A stretch of 64,000 nt of DNA from Circinella umbellata (Eukaryota > Mucoromycota > Mucoromycetes > Mucorales > Lichtheimiaceae): contig JAIWNF010000023.1 in NCBI GenBank assembly GCA_025093555.1, forward strand, positions 124,001-188,000, read 5' to 3'. Numbering within the stretch: the stretch's first letter is position 1; every line of letters starts with the position of its first letter. The notes under the pieces are model-generated. The model was not told where the DNA came from. It ran no database searches and saw only the letters and a program-made list of their open reading frames with translations. Of the stretch, positions 10,466-21,933 are shown piece by piece. Made by a program: the position numbers and the translations under genes.

Positions 10466-11589
10466 AGGTACCCTAGAATAAATATGCTATACATTAGCAC
10501 CCACTCATAATGCTAGTACTAATGGCTATTCAAAGAAATATTTATTTACTAGAAATAATGATAACCATTAGCAAAACAGTGGTGCATCATATTGATCATT
10601 ATTATCATTATCAAAGTAATGTAGAACAGAATAATACATAATCCTCTCGTCTTCTTTCTCACGCAACAATAATACTTACTACAGAAGACCTACCACCTTA
10701 GAAGTGTAACGCGCACGCGCAAAACAGGAAAGCAAAAGTATCCGCGATGGAATAGAAATGCCTAGCTATCACGTTACTATATAAGCTATACTATTTTCCT
10801 CGCTAATAATCCTCATTTTTTAAAATTTCTTACATCATCATTATTTATATCAAAACCCCTGTTATTTTACTAATCATTTCGCTTTGTGCTATTTTACGTA
10901 TTTTTATTTTTGTCCCCATTTATATTACCCGAGCCAGATAAAATGATTACATTTCTATCATTCATCTTTTTTTTTTCTTTTTTTTTCCTTTTCTTTCCTG
11001 CTCATATTCTACTCTTCTTGCTTTTTTTTATAAAACAATTATGTTAATAAAGGATAACTTTTGAAAAAAAACAAAAAACATATATGCAAGTTCTTTCCGG
11101 TTATATACTCAACTCTCTTACCACTGTCCTTAATCTTGGGTGAAGTAGAATGCTCAAGTTAAAATAGGGCCAATATAAGAATTTCGCTCGTTCTTTCCCT
11201 TGATGAAGACTCAACACTGTTTAATGTATGTAAATAATCATTTTTAAACGGTAGTTTCTTTGATACAACCATACATACATGTTTAGAAATACGTACTAAT
11301 CACTGCTTCTTTCTATTTTTTTTTCTTTTACGGAAAGGCAAAATAATCCCATGCCCCAGGAGAAATACTCCCTCTCTCAAAGTTCTTGAAGATTGGTCAC
11401 CAAAGCTACTGAAACACTTATATTAGAGAAAACATTCAAAAGACTTGGCGAATGTGATGCTCAACTAAAACTTCTCGATATCTATTCTTAAGGTAATATC
11501 TTATCTGTTATGATCTCTAATACAAGGCTTCCACTGTGCAAGTGTATGAAAATGCTAGTTCACCCTGACACTTTGCTAGGGCTCACCCT
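10466..11589. other. intergenic sequence with possible decayed coding fragments
   Basis: Mostly AT-rich. Around 11400-11490 a plus-strand reading such as ETLILEKTFKRLGECDAQL looks coding-like but is short and bounded by stops. It could be an older 5' part of the pseudogene that follows. Confidence 0.35.
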
Positions 11590-13575
11590 GTGTTTCCAGA
11601 TGGATTATATGTAGACGGAGATGACCTGTTGTAAAAATGTCGCATCCGATACAAAATCTGGTCGACCGCCTGGATTAGCACATCTATGCGAGTTGATCCA
11701 GCCGGTGCAAAGCGTCAAAACCATTATTTCTTTTTATCAAGTCCAACAAAACATGTAAAAAAAAAGATGCGGTAAACTAACATGAAAGAATGACTTGAGC
11801 TGGTACGTACTTGACAATATTTCCTATTCTTTTCTACACCATATTACTTCTAATTCCTTAACCTCTGTTATCATTGTTATTTTACGTCTACTCACCATAG
11901 AGAGCTGTAACTCAGACTTATCGATATGAATCATTAAGAACATTGCATAGTGGTGCTAAACATGCAGGAGAAAGAACGCGCAAAAGCCTAGTAACTACCG
12001 AAGAAGACGAAGGAGAAGGAAAAGAAGGAGAAGGAGAAGGAGAAGAAGAAGAGGTAGACTCGGGGGAACGTCAACAAGAATTGACAAACGCTGAGAAACT
12101 TGTGAAGTATTATTCACTTTATGTAAGGAAAAGTGAATGGGTTGGAAATTTTTGTGTTTGGTTACATTTTCCGTGGTTTTCTGATCATTACCTATCGTTC
12201 TTCTAGATCAAGGGTAACCCTATTACTGGAGAAGCGAAGATGTTTGTTGAAATGATGTCTAAAAAAAGAGAAACAGTACAAGACTGCGTACTAGGTTCAG
12301 CAGCAGTTAATCTTTTGGGCCAAGACGGTTGGGATAATGAGATGACTATAAACACAAAGTAATGATACCTAATAATGTCTTTTTTTATCATTGTTTGTAT
12401 TATTACTAACCTTTATTTGTATTAGGTTATGTATATCAAATATTGTGAATTTGATCTCCCCAGAATCAGAAAAGTTTTTAAAAACCATCTTGTCCGATGA
12501 TCAACTTAAAGGAGTTAATAGTATTACTGTTCCCCAATTACAAGGTTTATCGACTGAATGTCTCAACATATACGATGAACTAATTAACGAAAGGTAAATT
12601 GAAATGAAGAGAAACGAGTAAAATCTATTGTATCCTTAGCGCTGATATAGAATAACTCTACTTTACCAGTACAATTATGGATAGTGAAAGTATCATTGAA
12701 AACATTCACAAGCTTCAAGTAAAACATTGTAAGAGAATGAATAGTGATATATATAAGATGCTCGGAGTGCTGCAACAAGTGTAAGTATTATATATATTAT
12801 GCTGCTTATGGGAAGTGAAAAAATATACAAAAGTAAACAATTATGCTTTCGAAATTTTATAGATTCTTCAATTTTCTGATTGGAAATCAGATCCTAATCC
12901 ATCCGAAACAACCACATATCGCCGATTTGCAATGTTGCTTGATTACTTATTCAGAAATACCGGCGTGATTATGAAAGAGTAAGTATGCATTGAGAGAGAA
13001 GAAGATAAGAACTTGATAAATTCATTACTTGTACAGATTACTAATTTTTTTAATTCTGGGAAACTCTTCAACAGTGGTAAATGTGTCTCTCGAACAACAC
13101 AGGATGCTTTGGTTGTATTGCAGGCTCTTTCAGGTCAAGTCGAATCTTCTAGCCAATGCAGTACTTATGGTAATAAAGTTGATTTAATAGCAAAGACATA
13201 CCTGGATCTTTGGGAAGAGTATGAACTGTCAAGCAACGAATGGAAATTCAATTTTACTATTGCAACAAGCGAAAAACATGAGAGCAAATACATCTATATT
13301 ATCAAAATTGATTCAATCGGGAGGGTTTCCTTGGATGCTATGAATTGGACAAGTTAGTGAGCTCTTTTACCCAACCCTTAAGGTGCTCGCTTTATTTTCC
13401 TGTTAGTCACTTATGTGTATCACTAACAAAATAGGGACGCGAGGCTATGCATACATTATGAGTTATGCTGACAATGTCTTTGTTGCTAAACCGTATCAAG
13501 ATTTAATGATACCGATACGATCAACACAACGAACTGCCTTCAAGTCAATTCTTAACTTTCTTTTTTTTATGGAAA
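11590..13575 (+). pseudogene. decayed inverted copy of the unknown 11-exon gene at 18978-21466
   Basis: The arm from about 11740 to 13575 is the reverse complement of about 19260-21120, with exons and introns alike, so the copy arose from genomic DNA and not from mRNA. Differences from the minus-strand copy show decay. In-frame stops lie in the exon 3 equivalent near 11800. A one-base loss lies at the exon 8 acceptor (near 12862). A 17-bp deletion follows NEWK (near 13248). A second small deletion next to the tryptophan-rich end creates a stop near 13340. One extra T lies in the run at 13561. The final exon is missing. The glutamate-rich segment (EDEGEGKEGEGEGEEEE) is still perfect. A product is unlikely. 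Confidence 0.8.
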
Positions 13576-15560
13576 ATAATACACGGTGTTACCCCTTTAT
13601 CTCTTCCTCTTTTTTTTCCCTCTTTTTATTTACGTATGATACTTTATACAGTATATTATCCACCTTATTAATTATTAACATCAGTAATAATACGTTATTA
13701 TAATTAATGAACAAATAAAGAAGTGCTTATCATGAATATTATGTTCCATTCAGACCGATAAACCAGCTGTTAAAAATAACTAGAATAGTTGCTACGTACA
13801 TGTACTCGTAAATATTAGCTGAACCAGTAAGGGGCACATGTACAAGTAGTGTATGTGTAACATTTACAAGTAATTGCAATACTTGCAAGTAACTGTTATA
13901 AGTACAAGTTACTAAAATTCATGAATTACAGCCAATTATCAACTTAGGATAAATAGATAGAAATTAGTATAAATAAGGCATCTTTCTTCCTCAAATTAAT
14001 CTTCAGTTTTACTACGTAAGTTTTACCAAGTTTACTATAGCCTTTCTAAAGTTATCTAATAATACTTAGTTCACTCACTCTTATTTTCTATTTTCACTGT
14101 ACAATCGGGACTGATTTATTTTGTTGGTTATTAAATTAATCAAATTCTTTTATTCTTAAATTTTTATAAGTTATTTATCATAACTAACTCTTTTCCTGGA
14201 GTCACATATTTTGATTTATATTACTTTTTATTCATTTGGCGGATATTTGAACTTTAAACAAACATTCGTTTTTTTTTTTTTTTTTTGAGAAACACGAGAA
14301 AAAAAGGTTTGAAACACGCGAAAAAAGATATACAATCAAAGAGGTGTACATACTTCTTAAAATTATGTAATTGCAGTCATAGAAAAAAGGTACGTATACA
14401 ATTGGGTTTCACTCAGCTTAATCGTAGACCTGATGCAGCTTTCCATACAATATTCCAAATCATTTTTTTTTTAAAACGTGATATAATAATTTCATGATAG
14501 TTAATTCAAACAAAAATATTATTTATTTTTAATATAATGAAAAATAGTGTTATACTATGCTTTAATCATTAGTAACATGAAAAAAAAAGAAACCGAAGCA
14601 AACCATAATAACAATATCATAGGTCATTTTTACACTAAACATTCAAAATCACATAATATTGTTACGTTTTATTATGTGTGGGTGTTTTTGATATGATGGT
14701 TGGCGATATTATTGGGTTAACCAAAAAGATTAGACTTAAGAGTTGTTGAGTAGAATAAATTTCAATTATCACTCAAAAGGAAGAAAGAGGCTAAGACTTA
14801 TAATTTTATATAAGATAAAAGTACGTAATAAATGTGGGAGCTTATTTTGGACTTATTCTATGCCAAACCACAAAAGAGGAAATTTCACTTGGAAATGAGT
14901 TGGATTAATTATCCAAAAAGTGGATATAAAAGTATTTTATTTAAAAAATGTAAAGATAAGAAGCTAAGCTAAAAATATTTGATCAATTCGATCCTATTTA
15001 TACTATTTACTATAATGTTTAATAATATTTAAAAACTATAAAAACTATTTAATAACCATTAATGTTTCTTGATATTTATTAAAAATATTCAATAATTAAT
15101 AATGTTTTTTTTATCATTAGCATCCACCAATGAAATTCATTCTTAAATTCGGCTATTTATAATATCCATTTTATACCATATTTATTATTACTATTTGATT
15201 TTGTTCATATGACAATAAAAGCATTATGAGGAGAAAGGTTTTTTTGTGGACGTAACAATATACTTTATATTCTAGTACCTTTTATATTTAATGAAATAAT
15301 ATGGTCAATTTTTATGATACTCTTGCCCTTATAGCTGATATATTGGTTATTGCAGAGTCCTTATTGTTAATCTTCATGGTTTATCTTTAAATAACACAAG
15401 TTATCCATTTTTTAAATTTTATTCTTATATTTTAAGCATTTGGTGCTACTATCTATTATACATATTACATTTGTCATCTATTTTGTATTTTATAAATCTT
15501 TATGGCACTTGTACCAACTGGTTCAGAAATAAAATAAAATAGATTATCTTCTAGAGTAGA
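13576..15560. other. AT-rich intergenic stretch
   Basis: No supported gene. Positions 13795-13915 hold several TACAAGTA/GCAAGTAA words on both strands that recall small repeat elements, and 14265-14287 is a T run. The 70-codon frame at 14285-14497 is lysine-rich and unsupported. Confidence 0.5.
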
Positions 15561-15564
15561 ATAT

Positions 15565-15790
15565 TTGTATTCTGTGAAGGTATCTTCATGTAGTAACTTT
15601 ATAATCGGCAGGGAGGCCAATAAAATTCCATTCAATTTTATGATACGTAAGCTCTTGCAGCGGGTTATTCCATATCTCGTGTTCTGGATGGAATCCATAT
15701 CATTTTTTTTAACTTTTCATTGTCAAACTCAGTAACTTCCTCTTCCTGATAAGGTTCTGTTACAGGCTTCGTGTAATTTTATAGGTAATT
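15565..15790 (-). pseudogene. possible protein-coding relic, unknown family
   Basis: Minus-strand readings give TKPVTEPYQEEEVTEFDNEK and, after a frame change, GFHPEHEIWNNPLQ...LTYHKIEWNFIGLP before a stop near 15595. The amino-acid composition is much more protein-like than the surroundings. I recognise no family. It could be a fragment of a retrotransposon or of a duplicated host gene. Confidence 0.3.
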
Positions 15791-16749
15791 CCAGTGTTTT
15801 AGGGACAAAATAGAAAAGAAAGTATACCTTTTTGATTGTACGCCTTTTTTAGTGACACATCTCACATTGGTTATAATTTTGATTCGTGGGCAAAAAACAA
15901 CAATAATTCTGTCCAAATTTGCTACGCTATGGTCATACAATAAAGCAACTGGTGTTGTGTGTTGTGTGTTGAAGGGTAGAAAGTAGGAATGTCAAAGCAT
16001 TCACTGAATTAAAAAAAAATGTCATATACATTGGAAGAGTACCATCATTTTATAAATGGTTCTACGTTTTCTACCTCTGCTCATTTCACGCTATCATAAT
16101 AGAAGGTTTAAAGAAAAAACTACAACCCAAAAACATTTGTCTCTTTCTCTGAACTTCAATCAAAGAACTCTACTTGATTTATTTTTGTACTTTTGTTTTT
16201 ATTATAACTACTTTATTCAAATACCACATTAAATTAAAAAAAGAGAGAGAGATCTTTAATAAACACATTTACGTGCAAAAAAAAGTGAAAAAGCTTTAAA
16301 TACTTTTTATGCATAAAATCACTTTGTAAGAGTAAGACACGAAAGCCTTTTCATAACTACGCGTTTATGATTGTGTACCTTTACTACGGCAACAAAAACA
16401 CACTTAAAGAAAACACTTCATTGCGACAAAAAAAAGGGCATTAATAACAATTAAAAAGCAAGTTCTGAATTGAACTTGTTATTATTTATTATTACTACTA
16501 TTATAATAGTAATAATTATTTTTATCATTTTCTTATTGAATTTTTATCTTCTGTAAGGAGAAGAAAGCGGGAAAAGAAGACCTTGCGACTTTTCTTTTTT
16601 TTATAAAAAAAGAAAAAAAGGGCATATAAAAGAAAAAAGACCATAATGCTAGGTAACAAAAGTTTGCGTAAGTGGAAGTGGGCTGAATAGCTGACTGCCG
16701 GTTAACTCCAGTGACTCTTGCCGTTGTGCTAACACCGGTTAACAACAGT

Positions 16750-18545
16750 TTGCGAAAGAGGAAATGGACTACTTCCACAACAGCCATGGCCTAACTGGTT
16801 TCGCTGACTATTCTTTCTCCCTGGACCATTGCCGTTAAAAAAAAAAAGAAAAAAAAAACAATCAGGATAAAAAATGATCCTCTTTTATTACTTTTTCTTT
16901 CGTGCCCGTTTTGATTTTGAATTTTTCCAATTGGTTGACTACAATTAAAGCACAGTGCAGATGGTACTTCTACTAAGTAAAGTGTAAGCTTGTATTAATA
17001 AAATTTAAAGAGAATAGTGATTTTTAAGTAAACGATTAAATAAGTACAACAACTGTCATGGTGACAAAAACTACTTTCTACTATTATTAGTTTGTTTCAC
17101 TAAAAAAAACTCCCACTCACAATATGATATTCCTGCCGGCCAAGAAGTCGCTATTATGTACTCCCTCTGTCGCTCTGATTTTTTTTTAATATGAAAAGAT
17201 ATAAATGAGATCGTCGTACGTAAATCATAAACAACCCGATCTACAAAAAAAGTATCCTTCTTTACCTTTCACTTCTCGAAGAACAGTCGTATAAAAAAAT
17301 ATAACACAATCTTTCTCTATTTCAAATAAGAAGTCTATAATACAAAACTTTGTTAGTGGAATGTTTTTTTAATATGCTTCTCCCGAAAAAAAAAATGTTT
17401 GAACTTGCCAAAAAAAAAACACAGAAATAAGTGAGATAAAAGATAGGCTTAATACGTATATGTATAAAAAAGATGTTGTAATGAGAGCATACGTAGAAGC
17501 AATTTAAGACAGGATATAAGTTTGCTTTTCCTGTCTAATAACAGATTCAATTTAGGAAAATACAAATATTAACTACAACTTTTGACTATACATTATACCT
17601 GTTGTATGTTCTTTCGACCTAAACCGTGTTTTATTGATAACAGGACAAATATACTATATCATACAGTAAAAAATTTCATGATAATATGGTGTAATCGAAA
17701 AAATGCAATATGGGATAAGCTTCATTTTTTTTTTCATTTATTTAACTAGAGCCTTTAATTAGTATGTCCCACATCAAACATATATATTCTCAGAAGCCAT
17801 CCATGGAATGTTTAATAAGGATATTGTTTAACGATGATATATCAGCATCAAGGGAGCTGATTTTTAATATAAGGCAAAGAACAGTAACGTTTATATAAGT
17901 ATACAGTTATTTTTGTTTGTAAAATTAGTAATAATTATATTCATGGAACATCACATAAGATAATAGTAACAGTTGAAAAAAGAAAAAAGGAAGAATGGAA
18001 ATATTTGAAGTACGTATATAGTAGCTAGCCATATATGTAGCAAAAAAATGAAGAATTTAATGTACAGACTCACACACTTCGTTAGTCAGTTATACGTCGC
18101 TTATTCCAACCATTTTTTTCTCTAGGCATCAATGAAATTCTCTTGGTTCACTGGATGGTACTATTAAAACTCGTCTTTTTTTTATGAACATCAATGCCTC
18201 CATTTACGCACTTTTTTTTCAGCCATGCATAATTTAAATAAAATTTTATTTTTTCTAGTCACATATGTGTATTTGATAAAAAAAAAGCTCAATGTCGATT
18301 GAAAAGTTAGGAAAACCTCCTTTTTTTATTGTACTTCATCTTTCTAAAAACTCCGTTAACTTCAGCTAGAGCACCAAATCGTATTTAGAAAATTTATCTG
18401 AGAACCCATATGTACGTAGATAAACGTGCTACGTACTTACGTAAAACATGGCAGCTATTGTTATATAATAATTTTTAGAGTAAGATACGTATGTGTCGTC
18501 AAAATTAAGACCAAGATATACCAATCGTTATGGAGCTATATACTT
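16750..18545 (+). repeat. segmental direct repeat D, copy 1
   Basis: The segment is collinear with 24450-26157. Shared landmarks are TCCCTGGACCATTGC near the start, ACTGTCATGGTGA, CACAATATGATAT and AGAACAGTCG, then a long nearly identical stretch at about 17940-18330 (matching about 25560-25960) with AGTAGCTAGCCATATATGTA and TCTCTTGGTTCACTGGATGG. Copy 1 has about 190 extra bases near 16845-17035. No long reading frame is shared, so the repeat looks non-coding or fully decayed. It may be an old transposon or a duplicated intergenic block. Confidence 0.75.
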
Positions 18546-18977
18546 CCATCTTTATATGTTGAATCACCCCAATGTGCACGGACCAATATTTTGTTAATTT
18601 TATTTTTTCTTTACGTATGCGTAAAAGATGCTACATAGTTGAAGGATCATGTTGTTATGATTCAGAGTGGTTTTCAAAGTAGATGAATAACTTTTGTTGC
18701 TTTTGATAATAGGATAAAAAATATAAAGTGGGGGGGGTATGGTATATGATATATGGAGTGTGTGAATATAATGTACAAAAATGATACGTTTTTAACTGAA
18801 AAAGAGAGGGAAAGAGAAGCTGTACCTGTAAAGATGTATATACATATTTACAACTGAGTGATAAAATGCAAGATTATTCTTACATGTATATCAAATTAAT
18901 GAGACATAAAGTGATCCATGAATTAGAGTATGAGAAAAAAAAGATGTTTGTTGTAATTTCAAATATTTTCCAAATGA
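18546..18977. other. intergenic, 3' side of the unknown gene
   Basis: AT-rich with a G run near 18731. Nothing is recognised except the likely 3' untranslated part of the gene ending at 18978. Confidence 0.5.
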
Positions 18978-21466
18978 TTATTCATTATCATCTTTATCCA
19001 TTTGAATAGCCTTTCTTTTTCGGGGAGTAGATTCGATAACGACGAGGGGTATTTTAATATTGTTTGCTTTGTCGGTTGAATTTTTTTTCACAACACCACG
19101 AATTGTAATGTCATCTACTTGCTGATCTAAACGTGCTACGTGTTTCATTAAAGCATTCTATGAATATCATACACATAAATGTATTGCTCATTAGCAAAGT
19201 TTTTTATTAACAATAAAAATTACACCTGTCTAATAAATATTATCAATGTATTTTTACCTTCCATAAAAAAAGAAAGTTGAGAGTTGACTTAAAGGCAGTT
19301 AGTTGTGTTGATCGTAGCGGTATCATCAAATCTTGATACGGTTTAGCAACAAAAACATCGTCAGCATAACTCATAATGTATGCATAGCCTCGCGTCCCTA
19401 TTTTGTTAGTGATACACATAAGTGACTAACAGGAAAATAAAGCGAATACTTTAAGGGTTGGGTAAAAGAGCTCACTAACCTGTCCAATCCATAGCAAGAG
19501 TCCAAGGTAACCCTCCCAATCGAATCAACTTTGATAATATTGATGCATTTGTTCTCATGTTTTTTGCTTGTTGCAAAAGTAATATTGAATTCGAAGCACC
19601 GGCGCATTTCCATTCGTTGCTTGACAGTTCATACTCTTCCCCATCCAGATATGTCTTTGCTATTAAATCAATTTTACTACCGTAAGTACTGCATTGGCTA
19701 GAAGATTCGACTTGACCTGAAAGAGCCTGCAATACAACCAAAGCATCCTGTGTTGTTCGAGCGACACATTCACCACTGTTGAAAAATTTCGCAGAATAAA
19801 AAAAAAATCAGTAATCTGTATAATCAATGAATCTTATTAAGTCGTTATCTTCTTCTCTCAATGTATACGTACTCTTTCATAATCACGCCGGTATTTCTGA
19901 ATAAGTAATCAAGCAACATTGCAAATCGGCGATATGTGGTGGTTTCGGATGGATTGGGATCTGATTTCCAATCAGAAAATTGAAGAATTCTATAAAATTT
20001 CGAAAGCATAATTGTTTACTTTTGTATATTTTTTCACTTCCCATAAGCAGCATAATATATATAATACTTACACTTGTTGCAACACTCCGAGCATCTTATA
20101 TATATCACTATTAATTCTCCTACAATGTTTTACTTGAAGCTTGTGAATGTTTTCAATGATACTTTCACTATCCATAATTGTACTGGTAAAGTAGAGTTAT
20201 TCTATATCAGCGCTAAGGATACAATAGATTTTACTCGTTTCTCTTCATTTCAATTTACCTTTCGTTAATTAGTTCATCGTATATGTTGAGACATTCAGTC
20301 GATAAACCTTGTAATTGGGGAACAGTAATACTATTAACTCCTTTAAGTTGATCATCGGACAAGATGGTTTTTAAAAAATTTTCTGATTCTGGGGAGATCA
20401 AATTCACAATATTTGATATACATAACCTAATACAAATAAAGGTTAGTAATAATACAAACAATGATAAAAAAAGACATTATTAGGTATCATTACTTTGTGT
20501 TTATAGTCATCTCATTATCCCAACCGTCTTGGCCCAAAAGATTAACTGCTGCTGAACCTAGTACGCAGTCTTGTACTGTTTCTCTTTTTTTAGACATCAT
20601 TTCAACAAACATCTTCGCTTCTCCAGTAATAGGGTTACCCTTGATCTAGAAGAACGATAGGTAATGATCAGAAAACCACGGAAAATGTAACCAAACACAA
20701 AAATTTCCAACCCATTCACTTTTCCTTACATAAAGTGAATAATACTTCACAAGTTTCTCAGCGTTTGTCAATTCTTGTTGACGTTCCCCCGAGTCTACCT
20801 CTTCTTCTTCTCCTTCTCCTTCTCCTTCTTTTCCTTCTCCTTCGTCTTCTTCGGTAGTTACTAGGCTTTTGCGCGTTCTTTCTCCTGCATGTTTAGCACC
20901 ACTATGCAATGTTCTTAATGATTCATATCGATAAGTCTGAGTTACAGCTCTCTATGGTGAGTAGACGTAAAATAACAATGATAACAGAGGTTAAGGGACT
21001 GGAAGTAATATAGTGTAGAAAAGGATAAGAAATATTGTTAAGTACCAGCTCAAGTAATTCTTTTATGTTAGCTTCCCAGATCTTTTTTACATATTTTGTT
21101 GGCCTTAATAAAGAGAAAGTGACAGTTATTAGTATTTCTGAACATGGATGCGGTTGTATCAAAAGGCCGCGGTTTTAAAATGAATATTTACTTGATAGCT
21201 AGCTTTGGTCTTAACTCACGAAGTAGGAGCACGTAGTTTGTCCTCCAATGGGTAAAATATGTGTCTGCAGATGTTATTGGAGTTGACATCGAAAAATCAG
21301 CAAGTTTGTCACCATATTTCGCGATAAAACCGTCAAAAGTAGGATACTTGTTGTTTACAATGTAATCTCGCAATTCTGTAAAAAACAAAAAAAAAACAAA
21401 ATAAATCTTTCACAGTTCTGATGTTGTTTTCAGGTTCATACCTTCAAAGCCGGGATAGGTTGTCAT
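18978..21466 (-). CDS. unknown conserved-looking protein, 11 exons, 387 aa
   Basis: I could splice an uninterrupted frame. Exons (minus) are 21466-21442, 21375-21220, 21137-21046, 20951-20730, 20645-20494, 20426-20259, 20182-20072, 19989-19873, 19775-19480, 19397-19258 and 19157-18978, all with GT-AG introns and matching phases. The protein starts MTTYPGFEELRDYIVNN, has a tract EDEGEGKEGEGEGEEEE near residue 125, and ends with a basic-acidic tail STPRKRKAIQMDKDDNE. The middle is alpha-helical in character (LLGQDGWDNEMTINTK, TYRRFAMLLDYLFRN, RTTQDALVVLQALSGQ). I recognise no domain. Codons are clean in every exon, unlike the inverted copy at 11590-13575. It may be a real host gene, or cargo of a mobile element, since it lies wholly within repeats. 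The gene model is my own splice inference. Confidence 0.65.
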
Positions 21467-21586
21467 GGTGATGCAAGCAATGTTTCTAAGTGATAAACAA
21501 CTGTCTTTTGTCGTGTTTAAAAAGCTGCTTAATTCAGCTGGATGGTTGAAGGCTGTTTACAAGCAAAGTTTTTTGTATTGTACACC

Positions 21587-21802
21587 ACATGAATCTTTTT
21601 GCTATCCTACGAAGAAATGCTTTGCTGTTAAAACGGGTGAAAATGTGTAGTTAGTTTAAGTTTCCTTTTCTGTTCTATGAGATACGTGTATCAGAAAAGC
21701 AAACTTAAACTAACTACATATTTTTCCACGTTTTCACCGCAAGCTATTTCTTCGTAGGATAGCTAAGTTATCTATTTCCAGTATATTTACATGAATCTTT
21801 TT
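21587..21802. repeat. fold-back (hairpin) repeat bounded by 14-bp direct repeats
   Basis: Arms 21602-21671 and 21693-21762 are inverted copies of about 70 bp (about 59 matches), starting CTATCCTACGAAGAAAT, with a 21-base loop. The 14-bp word ACATGAATCTTTTT occurs at 21587-21600 and 21789-21802, outside the arms but asymmetrically placed. It lies just upstream of the unknown 11-exon gene. Confidence 0.7.
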
Positions 21803-21933
21803 TAGGAATAATATTTATGTGTTGTACAGTTTACAAAAAATTTTGCTTGTGAACAGCTGAAGTATATCTCTCTCTCTTGAATAAAATTTTTTTAGATGGA
21901 AAAAATAAAAAAAAAATATTAGTTTCATCACTT

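Noticed and set aside
18125..18175. Tiny conserved frame MKFSWFTGWYY present in both D repeats
   Set aside because: Eleven codons inside a nearly identical duplicated stretch carry no evidence of selection on protein.
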